Positions 1 through 13,920 of a stretch of 64,000 nt of DNA are shown here, in pieces. The translations under genes were made by a program, and so were the position numbers. Origin of the DNA: Komagataeibacter nataicola (GTDB lineage: Bacteria; Pseudomonadota; Alphaproteobacteria; Acetobacterales; Acetobacteraceae); contig NZ_NIRT01000001.1 of NCBI RefSeq assembly GCF_003207795.1, positions 227,386 through 291,385 of the forward strand, in the 5' to 3' direction. Under the pieces are notes generated by a model, which saw only the letters and a program-made list of their open reading frames with translations, searched no databases and was not told where the DNA came from. The first letter of the stretch is position 1; each line of letters opens with the position of its first letter.

Positions 1-235
1 CACGCAGCGAACCCTGGCGGGCGCTACCCGTGCCCTTCTGGCGATACGGCTTCTTGGTCGTGCCGGAGACTTCCCCCATGCCCTTGACCTTGTGCGTACC
101 AGCCCGGCGCTTTGCCAGCTGCCAGTGCACCACACGCGCCAGAATATCCGTGCGCGGCGTTGCGGCGAAAATCTCGTCGGGAAGGCTGGCGGTACCTGCG
201 CTTCCGTTATCGAGGGTTTTGATCTCGTAATCCAT
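1..235 (-). CDS. rplD: 50S ribosomal protein L4, N-terminal part
   Basis: The N-terminal 78 residues of ribosomal protein L4 are present; the gene runs off the left edge. The ATG lies at 233-235. The translation begins [15 protein letters not shown] and contains the family signature region [18 protein letters not shown], the basic loop that contacts 23S rRNA. L4 is an early-assembly protein of the large subunit and lines the exit tunnel; in enterobacteria it also represses the S10 operon, which is not known for this lineage. The start is 12 bases beyond the rplC stop on the same strand, in the usual S10-operon order rpsJ-rplC-rplD. Confidence 0.95.
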   Translation of the reverse strand, partial: MDYEIKTLDNGSAGTASLPDEIFAATPRTDILARVVHWQLAKRRAGTHKVKGMGEVSGTTKKPYRQKGTGSARQGSLR

Positions 236-247
236 TGCCCTCTATCC

Positions 248-931
248 TCAGCCCGCAGCCTCAACCAGGGCCGCCGGATACGGCGCCTCGGCATGACGGG
301 CCTTCTTGATCGCATCACGAACGAGAACCGTTTCATTCTTTCCGCCCGGCACGGAGCCGCGGATCATGATCAGGTTCTTTTCGGCGTCAACAGCCGCAAC
401 CTCAAGGTTCAGCGTAGTGATACGCTCGGAACCGAGATGGCCGGCCATCTTCTTGTTCTTGAAAACCTTGCCCGGATCCTGGCGGTTACCCGTGGAACCG
501 TGCGAACGGTGACTGATCGAGACACCGTGGGTGGCTTCGAGACCGGCAAAGTTCCAGCGCTTCATCGCGCCGGCAAAACCCTTACCCTTGCTGGTGCCGG
601 TAACGTCCACCTTCTGCCCCACCACAAAATGGGCGGCGGACAGAGAAGCCCCGACTTCCAGGACGGCGTCATCCGATACACGGAATTCCGCCAGCTTCTT
701 CTTGGGCTCGACCTTGGCCTTGGCAAAATGGCCGCGGTTCGGCTTGGACACATTTTTGACCTTGGCCTTGCCCGCGCCAAGCTGGACGGCTGTGTAGCCA
801 TCACGCTCGGTGGTGCGAACATCAACCACCTGCAGATCATCAAGCTGCAGGACAGTCACCGGCACATGTGTGCCGTCTTCCTTGAACAGCCGGGTCATAC
901 CCAGCTTTTTTGCGATCAATCCGGTGCGCAT
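248..931 (-). CDS. rplC: 50S ribosomal protein L3
   Basis: Ribosomal protein L3 binds near the 3' end of 23S rRNA and helps form the peptidyl transferase centre. I place the start at the ATG of [16 protein letters not shown] (929-931), because family members begin at this point. An in-frame extension upstream would run into rpsJ and is not conserved in style. The length, 227 residues, is normal for alphaproteobacterial L3, and the conserved glycine-rich stretch around [17 protein letters not shown] is present. It is the second gene of the S10-type operon, 10 bases after rpsJ and 12 bases before rplD. Confidence 0.96.
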   Translation of the reverse strand: MRTGLIAKKLGMTRLFKEDGTHVPVTVLQLDDLQVVDVRTTERDGYTAVQLGAGKAKVKNVSKPNRGHFAKAKVEPKKKLAEFRVSDDAVLEVGASLSAAHFVVGQKVDVTGTSKGKGFAGAMKRWNFAGLEATHGVSISHRSHGSTGNRQDPGKVFKNKKMAGHLGSERITTLNLEVAAVDAEKNLIMIRGSVPGGKNETVLVRDAIKKARHAEAPYPAALVEAAG

Positions 932-941
932 CGTCTGGACC

Positions 942-1250
942 TTAGAGTTTAATCTCGACATCTACGCCAGCGGCGAGGTCGAGTTTCATGAGAGCGTCCA
1001 CGGTCTGCGGGGTCGGCTCGACAATGTCGAGCAGCCGGCGATGGGTCCGAATTTCGAACTGCTCGCGGCTTTTCTTATCCACGTGGGGGGAGCGGTTTAC
1101 GGTAAACCGTTCAATATGCGTCGGCAGCGGGATAGGACCCCGAACCCGCGCACCCGTACGCTTCGCCGTATTGACGATCTCCTTCGTGCTGTTGTCTAGC
1201 ACCCGATGATCGTACGCCTTCAGGCGAATGCGGATGTTCTGGTTGTCCAT
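942..1250 (-). CDS. rpsJ: 30S ribosomal protein S10
   Basis: S10 (NusE) is 102 residues long, the usual size. It is a small-subunit protein that also joins transcription antitermination complexes with NusB. The sequence includes the hallmark [20 protein letters not shown] loop and ends [11 protein letters not shown]. The ATG is at 1248-1250. It is the first gene of the S10 operon and lies about 105 bases downstream of tuf, with a hairpin between them at 1307-1330. The S10 and str clusters are therefore contiguous here. Confidence 0.97.
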   Translation of the reverse strand: MDNQNIRIRLKAYDHRVLDNSTKEIVNTAKRTGARVRGPIPLPTHIERFTVNRSPHVDKKSREQFEIRTHRRLLDIVEPTPQTVDALMKLDLAAGVDVEIKL

Positions 1251-1306
1251 CTTTCTGTTTCAGTCCAACTTTACCTGATTCGGGGGAACCCGATCCGCAA
1301 TGGAAA

Positions 1307-1330
1307 CCCGGCCGGATTGCTCCGACCGGG
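1307..1330 (-). terminator. Hairpin after tuf, likely terminator or attenuator
   Basis: Nine-base arms at 1307-1315 and 1322-1330 enclose a 6-base loop. One position is a mismatch that can be G-U in one strand. Read leftward, the stem is followed by TTTCC. It lies 26-49 bases after the tuf stop and about 57 bases before the rpsJ start. It could end str-operon transcripts or partially attenuate entry into rpsJ. The short T tract makes a full terminator uncertain. Confidence 0.5.
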
Positions 1331-1355
1331 ATGCCACAGTTCAGTTACTGTCCAA

Positions 1356-2546
1356 TCACGCGGTGATGGAAGCAACAACACCTGCACCAACGGTGCGGCC
1401 GCCTTCGCGGATAGCGAAGCGCAGGCCTTCATCCATGGCGATCGGAGCGATCAGCTCGACATCCATGGCGACGTTATCGCCAGGCATGACCATTTCCGTG
1501 CCTTCCGGCAGGTGAACGACGCCGGTGACGTCGGTCGTGCGGAAATAGAACTGCGGACGATAGTTGGTGAAGAACGGCGTGTGACGGCCACCCTCTTCCT
1601 TCGTCAGGATGTAGGCTTCAGCCTTGAACTTGGTGTGCGGGGTGATCGAACCCGGCTTTGCCAGCACCTGGCCACGCTCAACGTCTTCACGCTTCGTGCC
1701 ACGCAGCAGCGCGCCGATGTTGTCACCTGCTTCACCACGATCAAGCAGCTTGCGGAACATTTCCACGCCGGTCACGGTCGTCTTCTGCGTCGGGCGCAGG
1801 CCAACGATCTCGATTTCGTCGCCAACGTTCACGGCGCCACGCTCGACACGGCCCGTCACCACGGTGCCACGGCCCGAGATGGAGAACACGTCTTCGATCG
1901 GCATCAGGAACGGACGGTCGATCGGACGCTCCGGCTGCGGGATGTACTCATCCACAGCGTTCATCAGGTCCATGACGCGGTTTTCACCAACTTCCGCATC
2001 GCCGTCTTCCAGCGTCACCAGGGCGGAACCCTTGATGATGGGGATATCGTCGCCGGGGAACTGGTAAGCGGAAAGCAGCTCGCGCACTTCCATTTCCACC
2101 AGCTCGAGCAGCTCCGGATCATCAACCTGGTCAACCTTGTTCAGGAAGACGACCAGGGCCGGCACGCCAACCTGACGGGCAAGCAGGATGTGCTCGCGGG
2201 TCTGGGGCATCGGGCCGTCAGCAGCCGACACGACCAGGATCGCGCCGTCCATCTGCGCGGCACCGGTGATCATGTTCTTCACATAGTCAGCATGGCCGGG
2301 GCAGTCGACGTGTGCGTAGTGACGCTTGGCGGTCTCGTACTCGACGTGGGCGGTCGAGATGGTGATGCCACGGGCGCGCTCTTCCGGCGCAGCGTCGATC
2401 ATGTCGTACGCCTTGAATTCCGCGCCACCGGCCTTCGCCAGCGTCTTGGTGATAGCAGCGGTCAGCGAGGTCTTGCCGTGATCGACGTGACCAATCGTGC
2501 CGATGTTGCAGTGCGGCTTATTCCGCTCAAATTTAGCCTTTGCCAT
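1356..2546 (-). CDS. tuf: Elongation factor Tu
   Basis: EF-Tu, a 396-residue GTPase, delivers aminoacyl-tRNA to the ribosome. The G1 motif GHVDHGKT is at about residues 19-26, the G3 motif DCPGH starts at residue 81, and the G4 motif NKVD follows in the expected place. The switch I threonine region [11 protein letters not shown] is intact. The ATG is at 2544-2546. The gene sits between rpsG and rpsJ. Normally fusA would separate rpsG from tuf, but only 93 bases lie between them here. Whether a second tuf copy exists elsewhere cannot be seen. Confidence 0.98.
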   Translation of the reverse strand: MAKAKFERNKPHCNIGTIGHVDHGKTSLTAAITKTLAKAGGAEFKAYDMIDAAPEERARGITISTAHVEYETAKRHYAHVDCPGHADYVKNMITGAAQMDGAILVVSAADGPMPQTREHILLARQVGVPALVVFLNKVDQVDDPELLELVEMEVRELLSAYQFPGDDIPIIKGSALVTLEDGDAEVGENRVMDLMNAVDEYIPQPERPIDRPFLMPIEDVFSISGRGTVVTGRVERGAVNVGDEIEIVGLRPTQKTTVTGVEMFRKLLDRGEAGDNIGALLRGTKREDVERGQVLAKPGSITPHTKFKAEAYILTKEEGGRHTPFFTNYRPQFYFRTTDVTGVVHLPEGTEMVMPGDNVAMDVELIAPIAMDEGLRFAIREGGRTVGAGVVASITA

Positions 2547-2639
2547 CGTTTTCTCCGTTAACTCGGCCTCGTGCCGAGAGTCGGGTTGGAAAGTTCCGTT
2601 TCGGAAGCCGGGCCGGTGAATAGACCGGCCTGACCGCCT

Positions 2640-3116
2640 TTACCAGCGGTAATGACTGAATGCCTTGTTGGCTTCGGCCATGCGGTGCGTGTCTTCGCGC
2701 TTCTTGACCGCGGCGCCACGATTGTTGACGGCGTCAAGAAGTTCGTTCGACAGGCGATCCTGCATGGTGTTCTCGCCGCGCTTGCGCGAGGCGTCGATCA
2801 GCCAGCGGATGGCCAGCGCCTGACGACGCTCGGCCCGGACTTCGACCGGAACCTGGTAGGTGGCGCCACCAACACGGCGGGAACGCACCTCGACAGCCGG
2901 CTTGACGTTGTCCAGCGCGCTGTGGAACATGACCACAGGGTCGGCCGCGGCACCGCCACGGCGGCGCAGCACCTCAAGGGCGCCATAGACGATCCCTTCA
3001 GCGGTGGACTTCTTGCCGTCGTACATCAGGGCGTTCATGAAACGCGTAATGACGACATCACCAAATTTCGGATCGGGAAGAATCTCGCGCTTGACTGCGC
3101 GATGACGGCGACTCAT
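2640..3116 (-). CDS. rpsG: 30S ribosomal protein S7
   Basis: S7 is a primary 16S rRNA-binding protein that nucleates assembly of the 30S head and contacts E-site tRNA. The product is 158 residues and begins [20 protein letters not shown], a normal S7 N terminus; the C terminus [15 protein letters not shown] is also typical. It lies 15 bases after rpsL on the same strand, so the two are surely co-transcribed. In enterobacteria S7 autoregulates the str operon at the rpsL-rpsG gap. The very short gap here leaves little room for such a site. Confidence 0.97.
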   Translation of the reverse strand: MSRRHRAVKREILPDPKFGDVVITRFMNALMYDGKKSTAEGIVYGALEVLRRRGGAAADPVVMFHSALDNVKPAVEVRSRRVGGATYQVPVEVRAERRQALAIRWLIDASRKRGENTMQDRLSNELLDAVNNRGAAVKKREDTHRMAEANKAFSHYRW

Positions 3117-3131
3117 GCCTCGTTATTCCTT

Positions 3132-3503
3132 TTACTTAGGACGCTTCGCGCCATAGAGCGAGCGACGCTGACGACGCTTGGCGATACCCTGGGTGTCCAG
3201 AACGCCGCGCAGGATGTGATAACGCACGCCAGGAAGATCCTTAACGCGACCACCACGGATCAGGACAACGCTATGTTCCTGGAGGTTATGCCCCTCACCC
3301 GGAATATAGCTCACAACCTCATAACCGTTGGTCAGGCGTACTTTTGCCACCTTACGCAGAGCCGAGTTCGGCTTCTTCGGTGTGGTTGTGTAAACACGAG
3401 TGCAAACGCCACGCTTCTGCGGACAGCCCTGCAGGGCAGGAACCTTATTGCGTTTGGCTGCGGGTTCGCGACCTTTCGCGATCAACTGGTTGATGGTCGG
3501 CAT
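3132..3503 (-). CDS. rpsL: 30S ribosomal protein S12
   Basis: S12 sits at the decoding centre and controls fidelity; it is also the classical streptomycin-resistance target. The 123-residue product starts [20 protein letters not shown]. Lys43 (in [10 protein letters not shown]) and Lys88 (in GGRVKDLPG) are both the sensitive, wild-type residues, so no streptomycin-resistance substitution is visible. It is the first gene of the str-type operon. About 220 bases upstream is a plausible promoter (3722-3750), and a leader hairpin lies at 3582-3602. Confidence 0.97.
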   Translation of the reverse strand: MPTINQLIAKGREPAAKRNKVPALQGCPQKRGVCTRVYTTTPKKPNSALRKVAKVRLTNGYEVVSYIPGEGHNLQEHSVVLIRGGRVKDLPGVRYHILRGVLDTQGIAKRRQRRSLYGAKRPK

Positions 3504-3581
3504 ACGCCTTTCCCGATCCTTACAAAATTCGGCCGGCCAACCCCATATCTGGTTGCCGACTGTCGTTCACAACAAAACCCC

Positions 3582-3602
3582 AACGAATGACAACCATTCG
3601 TT
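3582..3602 (-). promoter_or_regulatory. Leader hairpin upstream of rpsL
   Basis: Perfect 8-base inverted arms (3582-3589 and 3595-3602) with a 5-base loop lie about 79 bases upstream of the rpsL start. In the transcribed (leftward) strand the stem is followed by GGGGTTTTG. That makes it resemble a weak intrinsic terminator or attenuator in the 5' leader of the str operon. This is a structural reading only; no known leader family was matched. Confidence 0.45.
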
Positions 3603-3721
3603 CGGGCATCATATTTACATCCGGCCTGGGCAGCCCGATTCCCGGACTGCGGCACCGCATGTCTGCATGCTGCATTCGACGGCCAACGACGTCTTTCAGA
3701 CAGGGCTAGCCGAGGGCGCGT

Positions 3722-3750
3722 TACCTACGGGCAAACTGACCAAAAGTCAA
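3722..3750 (-). promoter_or_regulatory. Putative sigma-70 type promoter of rpsL-rpsG-tuf
   Basis: On the leftward strand a TTGACT hexamer (3745-3750) is followed, after exactly 17 bases, by TAGGTA (3722-3727). The -35 matches consensus at five of six positions; the -10 is weak. The predicted start near 3715 would give a leader of roughly 210 bases before rpsL, containing the hairpin at 3582-3602. The location, in the only large gap between rpoC and rpsL, fits. Confidence 0.4.
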
Positions 3751-3804
3751 GCCTTGCGCAGGATTCGCTAGCAGTCTGACGAAACGACTCTGTTCCGCCG
3801 GACT

Positions 3805-3819
3805 CGGAGCACCGCTCCG
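3805..3819. other. Short inverted repeat between rpoC and the str operon
   Basis: Perfect 6-base arms CGGAGC (3805-3810) and GCTCCG (3814-3819) with a 3-base loop. It lies between the rpoC terminator candidate and the putative str promoter. No T tract follows in either direction, so its role is unknown. Together with the elements listed separately, this accounts for what I can see in the 415-base gap 3504-3918. Confidence 0.35.
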
Positions 3820-3873
3820 TCAGGCTGCTGATACCGCCTGAATCGGATGGTGACAATAGTGCAGCACCGAATC

Positions 3874-3905
3874 ATGCCGGATAACGGTTCCCCGCCATCC
3901 GGCAT
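3874..3905 (-). terminator. Hairpin downstream of rpoC
   Basis: Perfect 9-base arms (ATGCCGGAT at 3874-3882, ATCCGGCAT at 3897-3905) enclose a 14-base loop. The structure starts 14 bases after the rpoC stop. No clear T tract follows on the leftward strand, so termination could be factor-assisted, or the element may stabilise the 3' end of the rpoBC transcript. Confidence 0.5.
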
Positions 3906-3918
3906 TTCTCTCGTATGG

Positions 3919-8214
<4,296 letters not shown>

Positions 8215-11200
8215 TCAGTTACCGCTCTGTTCCAGGTCAACATTCAGGCCAAGGGACTTCAGTTCCTTGATCAGCACGTTGAAGCTTTCCGGAATACCGG
8301 CCTCGAAATCATCCTGCTCGCGCACGATGGCCTCATAGACCTTGGTACGACCGGACACGTCATCCGATTTGACCGTCAGCATTTCCTGCAGCGTGTAGGC
8401 GGCGCCGTATGCCTCGAGCGCCCACACTTCCATCTCACCAAAGCGCTGCCCACCGAACTGCGCCTTACCGCCCAGCGGCTGCTGGGTCACCAGCGAATAC
8501 GGACCGATGGAACGGGCATGGATCTTGTCATCAACAAGATGATGCAGCTTGAGCATGTAGATGTAGCCGACCGTGGTCTTGCGCTCGAACGGCTCGCCCG
8601 TGCGCCCGTCGATCAGCTGCGACTGGCCGGACTTGTCCACGCCCGCCCGGGTCAGCATCGCCTCGATGTCGGGGATGGACGCGCCATCGAACACCGGGGT
8701 CGCGATCGGCACGCCCTTGCGCAGGTTGCCGCACAGTTCGAGCAGCTGGCCATCGGTCATGTCACCGATCTGCTCGTCATAAACCGCGTCGCCATAGACC
8801 GACTTCAGTTCATCAAGCAGTTCCTGCCGCTTCTCGCCCGTGCGCTGGTAGTCATTGGCCAGCTGACCGATCTGGCGGCCAATATTGGCGCACGCCCAGC
8901 CCAGATGCGTCTCGAGGATCTGCCCCACGTTCATGCGCGAAGGCACGCCGAGCGGGTTGAGCACGATATCGACCGATGTGCCATCTTCAAGGAACGGCAT
9001 GTCTTCCACCGGCACAACGCGCGAGACGACACCCTTGTTGCCATGACGGCCAGCCATCTTGTCACCCGGCTGCAGCTTGCGCTTTACCGCGACAAAGACC
9101 TTGACCATCTTCATCACGCCCGGCGGCAGTTCATCACCACGCTGCAGCTTCTCGACCTTGTTGTCGAAGCGGGCCTGGATCTTGGCCACCGCCGCGTCAA
9201 ACTCACGGCGCAGCGTCTCGAGTTCCGCCATGACCTCATCGGACACGACAGTGATGTTGCGCCATGCACCGCGCGGATGCTCGGAGAGAACCTCGTCCGT
9301 GATCTCGGTGCCCGAACGGATGCCCTTGAAGCCTGCACCCGCAGTCTGGCCGATCAGGTGCTCGCGCAGACGGTTGTAGAAGGAACGCTCCTGAATGGCG
9401 CGCTCGTCATCACGGTCCTTGGCGAGGCGTTCGATCTCGGCGCGCTCGATGGCCATTGCGCGCTCGTCCTTGTCCACGCCACGGCGGGAGAAGACGCGCA
9501 CGTCAACGATGGTGCCGGTCGTGCCGGGCGGCAGCTTGAGCGAGGTGTCGCGGACGTCGGACGCCTTTTCGCCGAAAATGGCGCGCAGCAGCTTTTCTTC
9601 CGGCGTCATCGGGCTTTCGCCCTTGGGCGTGACCTTGCCGATCAGGATATCGCCGGGGTTCACTTCCGCGCCGACATAGACGATGCCCGCCTCATCGAGG
9701 TTGCGCAGGGCTTCCTCGCCAACATTGGGAATGTCGCGCGTGATCTCTTCCTGGCCCAGCTTGGTGTCGCGGGCCATGACCTCGAATTCCTCGATATGGA
9801 TCGAGGTAAACACATCATCACGCGCGATCCGCTCGGAAATCAGGATCGAATCTTCGAAGTTGTAACCGTTCCAAGGCATGAACGCGACCAGCACGTTGCG
9901 GCCCAGCGCCAGTTCACCCAGCTCGGTGGAGGGACCATCGGCGATGATCTCGCCCGCACGCACCTGGTCACCCACGCGCACCAGCGGACGCTGGTTGATG
10001 CAGGTGGACTGGTTGGAGCGCATGTATTTGCGCAGGCGGTAGATATCCACGCCCTGCGTCGCACCGGCATCATCGGTGGCGCGCACCACGATACGCGCAC
10101 CGTCGATCTGGTCCACCACGCCATGGCGGCGGGCCACGATGGCGGCGCCGGAATCGTGCGCCACAGCCGCTTCCATGCCCGTGCCGACCAGCGGCGCATC
10201 AGAGCGCACCAGTGGCACCGCCTGACGCTGCATGTTCGAACCCATCAGGGCGCGGTTGGCGTCATCGTTCTCAAGGAACGGAATGAGTGCCGCGGCTACA
10301 GAGACAAGCTGCTTGGGTGACACGTCGCAGGCGGTCACCTCGGTCGGGGGCACCTGGCGGAAGTCGCCGCCACGGCGCACGGAGACCAGGTCATCGGTCA
10401 GATGACCCTGCGCGTCCTGCTTCGCATCGGCCTGGGCGACGATCAGCTTCTCTTCTTCCATGGCGGAAAGATATTTCCAGCCATCCTGAAGCACGCCGTC
10501 CTCGACCATGCGGTACGGGGTTTCGATAAAGCCGTACTTGTTCACCTTGGCATAGGTGGCCAGCGAGTTGATCAGACCGATGTTCGGGCCTTCCGGCGTC
10601 TCGATCGGACAGATGCGGCCATAATGCGTCGGGTGCACGTCACGGACTTCAAAGCCCGCGCGCTCACGTGTCAGACCACCCGGGCCAAGCGCCGAGAGCC
10701 GGCGCTTGTGCGTCACTTCCGAGAGCGGGTTGGTCTGGTCCATGAACTGGCTGAGCTGCGAGGAGCCGAAGAACTCGCGCACGGCGGCGGCAGCCGGCTT
10801 GGCGTTGATCAGGTCATGCGGCATGACCGTATCGATATCGACCGAGCCCATACGCTCGCGGATGGCGCGCTCCATGCGCAGCAGGCCGACGCGGTACTGG
10901 TTCTCCATCAGTTCGCCCACGGAGCGGACACGACGGTTGCCGAGGTTGTCGATATCGTCGATCGCGCCGCGGCCGTCTTTCAGCTCGCACATGATCTTGA
11001 CGGTGCGCAGAGTGTCTTCCTTGCGCAGCACGCGCACCGTGTCGGGCACGTCCACGCCAAGGCGCATGTTCATCTTCACGCGGCCCACGGCGGACAGGTC
11101 GTAGCGGTCGGGGTCGAAGAACAGGCCGGAGAACATCGCTTCCGCCGTCTCGGGCGTGGGCGGCTCGCCGGGGCGCATGACACGGTAGATGTCGGTCAGC

Positions 11201-12387
11201 GCTTCCTCGCGTGAGGCGTTCTTGTCCACCGCCAGCGTATTGCGGATCCACGGGCCATTGGCCGCGTCCACCGCCAGCGTGGTCAGCGTGGTCAGGCCTT
11301 CGCTCTCGAGTTCCTCAAGCTTCTGCTCGGTCAGCTCGTCGCCAGCCTCGGCATAGATCTCACCGGTGTGCTCGTTGACGATATCGCTTGCAATGAAGCG
11401 GCCGATCAGCCCTGCGGGGCCGACAAGCACCTCCTTGGTGGTCTCGGCGATCTTGCGGACCATGCGCGCGGTCAGCTTGGCATCGGCCGGCGCCACTTCC
11501 TCGCCGGTCTGGGCGTCGATCAGCGGTTCGAGCAGCTTCTGGCCACGGAAGGCTTCGGCATCGAAACGGCGCGCCCAGCCCTTCTCGGTCTTGGTGAACT
11601 CAACCTTGCCGTAGAAGTAGGACAGGATCTCATCAGGGTCCATGCCCTGGATTTCCATCGACTCCACATCCCCGCCCTCGGCGGCCTTGGCGGCGCGGGC
11701 GGCCTCGGAGGCAGCGCCTTCGAGGGCGTACAGCAGCGTCGTGACCGGCAGCTTGCGCTTGCGGTCGATACGGACGTAGATCAGGTCCTTGCTGTCGAAC
11801 TCGAAATCAAGCCACGAGCCACGATAGGGAATGACACGCGCGGCAAACAGGAACTTGCCCGAGGAGTGGGTCTTGCCCTTGTCATGGTCAAAGAACACAC
11901 CGGGGCTGCGATGCATCTGGCTGACGATGACGCGCTCGGTGCCGTTGATGATGAAGGTGCCGTTATCGGTCATGAGCGGCATGTCGCCCATATAGACCGG
12001 CTGTTCCTTGATATCGCGGATCGAGCGCGATCCGGTATCCTCATCCACATCCCACACGATCAGGCGCAGGATCACCTTCAGCGGGGCGGCAAAGGTCAGC
12101 CCGCGCTGGATGCATTCCTCAACGTCGTATTTCGGCTCCTCGAGTTCGTAGCTTACGAACTCCAGACGCCCGCGCCCCGCGAAGTCATTGATCGGAAAGA
12201 CGGAACGGAACACTTCCTGCAGGCCCGTCGGCGTCCGGCTGTCGGGCGCCACATTCATCTGAAGGAACGTTTCGTAGCTTGCCCGCTGCACGTCAATCAG
12301 ATTGGGCATCGGAGCCACTTCGGGTATGTGCCCGAAGCTCTTGCGGATGCGTTTGCGTCCCGTGAACGATTTCGTAATCGCGTTCAT
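8215..12387 (-). CDS. rpoB: RNA polymerase beta subunit
   Basis: RpoB, 1390 residues, is the second large catalytic subunit of RNA polymerase. It begins [20 protein letters not shown]. The rifampicin-binding cluster around [20 protein letters not shown] and [13 protein letters not shown] (roughly residues 537-570) shows no obvious resistance substitution. The C-terminal [20 protein letters not shown] and LTVKSDDV stretches are intact. The gene is preceded by a 256-base gap after rplL containing two hairpins. It is transcribed with rpoC and probably with the upstream rplJL transcript. Confidence 0.98.
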   Translation of the reverse strand: MNAITKSFTGRKRIRKSFGHIPEVAPMPNLIDVQRASYETFLQMNVAPDSRTPTGLQEVFRSVFPINDFAGRGRLEFVSYELEEPKYDVEECIQRGLTFAAPLKVILRLIVWDVDEDTGSRSIRDIKEQPVYMGDMPLMTDNGTFIINGTERVIVSQMHRSPGVFFDHDKGKTHSSGKFLFAARVIPYRGSWLDFEFDSKDLIYVRIDRKRKLPVTTLLYALEGAASEAARAAKAAEGGDVESMEIQGMDPDEILSYFYGKVEFTKTEKGWARRFDAEAFRGQKLLEPLIDAQTGEEVAPADAKLTARMVRKIAETTKEVLVGPAGLIGRFIASDIVNEHTGEIYAEAGDELTEQKLEELESEGLTTLTTLAVDAANGPWIRNTLAVDKNASREEALTDIYRVMRPGEPPTPETAEAMFSGLFFDPDRYDLSAVGRVKMNMRLGVDVPDTVRVLRKEDTLRTVKIMCELKDGRGAIDDIDNLGNRRVRSVGELMENQYRVGLLRMERAIRERMGSVDIDTVMPHDLINAKPAAAAVREFFGSSQLSQFMDQTNPLSEVTHKRRLSALGPGGLTRERAGFEVRDVHPTHYGRICPIETPEGPNIGLINSLATYAKVNKYGFIETPYRMVEDGVLQDGWKYLSAMEEEKLIVAQADAKQDAQGHLTDDLVSVRRGGDFRQVPPTEVTACDVSPKQLVSVAAALIPFLENDDANRALMGSNMQRQAVPLVRSDAPLVGTGMEAAVAHDSGAAIVARRHGVVDQIDGARIVVRATDDAGATQGVDIYRLRKYMRSNQSTCINQRPLVRVGDQVRAGEIIADGPSTELGELALGRNVLVAFMPWNGYNFEDSILISERIARDDVFTSIHIEEFEVMARDTKLGQEEITRDIPNVGEEALRNLDEAGIVYVGAEVNPGDILIGKVTPKGESPMTPEEKLLRAIFGEKASDVRDTSLKLPPGTTGTIVDVRVFSRRGVDKDERAMAIERAEIERLAKDRDDERAIQERSFYNRLREHLIGQTAGAGFKGIRSGTEITDEVLSEHPRGAWRNITVVSDEVMAELETLRREFDAAVAKIQARFDNKVEKLQRGDELPPGVMKMVKVFVAVKRKLQPGDKMAGRHGNKGVVSRVVPVEDMPFLEDGTSVDIVLNPLGVPSRMNVGQILETHLGWACANIGRQIGQLANDYQRTGEKRQELLDELKSVYGDAVYDEQIGDMTDGQLLELCGNLRKGVPIATPVFDGASIPDIEAMLTRAGVDKSGQSQLIDGRTGEPFERKTTVGYIYMLKLHHLVDDKIHARSIGPYSLVTQQPLGGKAQFGGQRFGEMEVWALEAYGAAYTLQEMLTVKSDDVSGRTKVYEAIVREQDDFEAGIPESFNVLIKELKSLGLNVDLEQSGN

Positions 12388-12518
12388 CGCCTATCCAGCC
12401 CCCATCCACACAGGCCCGCACGGTCGTGACATGGTCATGTCACGCGGACTGCGCGGCCCTTGAAAATCCTTGGCAGGTCGGCCGGGCCTGCGCCCGACCA
12501 ACCTTTCACTACCGCCAA

Positions 12519-12584
12519 AGGCACCCGAAGCCTCGCGGCCAGGGTGCCTGTAACGCCCAAGGGGGCGGAAACCAGACGGTTTCC
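12519..12584 (-). promoter_or_regulatory. Two hairpins in the rplL-rpoB gap
   Basis: The 256-base gap between rplL and rpoB holds two clear inverted repeats. The first has 8-base perfect arms at 12519-12526 and 12542-12549. The second has 7-base perfect arms at 12567-12573 and 12578-12584 with a 4-base loop. In Escherichia coli the equivalent gap contains an attenuator and an RNase III site that set the ribosomal protein to polymerase ratio. A similar function here is inferred from position only. Confidence 0.45.
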
Positions 12585-12643
12585 ACCCTCACCTGAACAA
12601 TCAGCCTGAGTGCGTCATAAACGACGCATCCCGATTGGCCAAC

Positions 12644-13018
12644 TTATTTGATTTCGACCGAAGCGCCGTTGTCTTCAAGGGTCTTCTTGATCTTCTCGGC
12701 TTCATCCTTGCTGGCGCCTTCCTTGATGGTCTTGGGCGCGCCCTCGACCAGGTCCTTGGCTTCCTTCAGGCCCAGACCGGTGATCGCACGGATTTCCTTA
12801 ATCACGTTGATCTTCTTGTCGCCAGCCTTGGTCAGGACAACGTCAAACTCGGTCTTCTCTTCTGCCGGAGCAGCGCCAGCGCCCGGAGCGGCAACAGCAA
12901 CAGCAGCCGGAGCAGCGGCGGAAACGCCCCACTTCTCTTCGAGCAGCTTGGACAGCTCAGCCGCTTCCAGAACGGTCAGGGCGGACAGGTCTTCAACAAT
13001 CTTGTTCAGATCGGCCAT
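12644..13018 (-). CDS. rplL: 50S ribosomal protein L7/L12
   Basis: L7/L12 is the multi-copy stalk protein that recruits translation factors. The product is 124 residues. It has an N-terminal dimerisation domain ([20 protein letters not shown]), an alanine-rich hinge at about residues 35-55, and the conserved C-terminal factor-binding domain ending [14 protein letters not shown]. It follows rplJ after 102 bases and precedes the rpoBC genes in the classical order. Confidence 0.97.
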   Translation of the reverse strand: MADLNKIVEDLSALTVLEAAELSKLLEEKWGVSAAAPAAVAVAAPGAGAAPAEEKTEFDVVLTKAGDKKINVIKEIRAITGLGLKEAKDLVEGAPKTIKEGASKDEAEKIKKTLEDNGASVEIK

Positions 13019-13120
13019 GATATTGGTCTTCCTAATTTATACACTGGTTGGCACGACACAATCCCGTTTTTAGGGAAAATGCCGTTTTGTTGATAGCCCG
13101 GCGGGCCGGGCCATGGGGTC

Positions 13121-13639
13121 TCAGGCGGCTTCGCCCGTCTTGGCATAGGCACCAAAAACCCGTGCAAGCTGTCCGGCCGGCGCCTGCAGCACGCCTGCGA
13201 TCCGCGTAGCGGGGGTGGAGATAAGCCCCACCAGCTGCGCGCGCAGAACGTCAAGCGACGGCAGTTCGGCCAGAGCCTTGATGCTTTCGACGTTGAGCGT
13301 CTGGGCACCAAGCGATCCGCCGAGCAGAACAAGCTTGTCATTGGTTTTGGCGAACTCGACGAGCACCTTCGCCACGGCTACCGGTTCATCCGCCCACGAC
13401 AGCGCGGTCGGCCCCTTAAGCAGCGGCTTGATGCCTTCGAACTGGGTCCCTGCCAGGGCGAGAGAGGCCAGCCGGTTCTTCGCGACCTTGTGTGTAGCTC
13501 CAGCCGCACGCACGCGACGCCGAAGGTCCGTCACATCAGCCACGCTCAGCCCGTCATTACGGGTGACAATGACCATGGACGTTTCAGCGAACACGGCTGC
13601 GAGGGAGGCAACAAACTCCCGCTTCTCCGTACGGTCCAA
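13121..13639 (-). CDS. rplJ: 50S ribosomal protein L10 (TTG start)
   Basis: L10 is the base of the ribosomal stalk and anchors L7/L12 dimers. The 172-residue product starts MDRTEKREFVASLAAVFAET, a normal L10 N terminus. The codon at 13637-13639 is TTG, and the ATG and GTG triplets just upstream are out of frame, so TTG is the best supported start. A GGAG lies about nine bases before it. A weak start codon would suit autogenous control by L10 or the L10-L12 complex. The 281-base gap upstream probably holds the leader RNA. Confidence 0.93.
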   Translation of the reverse strand: MDRTEKREFVASLAAVFAETSMVIVTRNDGLSVADVTDLRRRVRAAGATHKVAKNRLASLALAGTQFEGIKPLLKGPTALSWADEPVAVAKVLVEFAKTNDKLVLLGGSLGAQTLNVESIKALAELPSLDVLRAQLVGLISTPATRIAGVLQAPAGQLARVFGAYAKTGEAA

Positions 13640-13850
13640 ATCCCGTCTCCATCATCACCTGCCAGCCTGGGCCAGCAGGTAGGGTTTACCCTGGGGATGC
13701 GCCAACAAGCCGACGCGATCCCGGTTCGCCTGTCCTTTTTAACGGAACAACCAGTGTGGGCTTTCGCCCCGATCCGGTAATCCCCGTCTCCCGGTTGCCG
13801 CCCTTTCGGGGCCATCAAGGCTTGCGCCACATCCGGTCATGGACAGGTTC
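13640..13850 (-). promoter_or_regulatory. Probable L10 leader region upstream of rplJ
   Basis: This untranslated stretch precedes rplJ and contains several short potential stems, for example a GCAGG/CCTGC pair around 13660-13682 and an AGGG/CCCT hairpin near 13680-13692. In many bacteria the L10-L12 complex binds the rplJ leader to repress the operon. The position and size fit such a leader, but I could not verify the kink-turn and consensus without a covariance-model search. Confidence 0.4.
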
Positions 13851-13855
13851 GGAAA

Positions 13856-13874
13856 CTGGCGGCAAGACCGCCAG
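13856..13874 (-). terminator. Hairpin between rplA and rplJ
   Basis: Perfect 7-base arms CTGGCGG (13856-13862) and CCGCCAG (13868-13874) with a 5-base loop, followed on the leftward strand by TTTCC. It lies about 47 bases after the rplA stop. It could terminate or attenuate the rplKA transcript before the rplJ leader. The T tract is short. Confidence 0.45.
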
Positions 13875-13920
13875 CCCCTGTCCCCTCTCCCTTGGCGGGA
13901 AAGGGTCATCTCGTGGTTAA

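Noticed and set aside
1206..2561. A 451-codon open frame antisense to tuf.
   Set aside because: Antisense shadow of the highly biased tuf codons.
3504..3918. Possible small genes in the rpoC-rpsL gap.
   Set aside because: Short frames there have no good ribosome-binding sites and overlap the promoter and hairpins.
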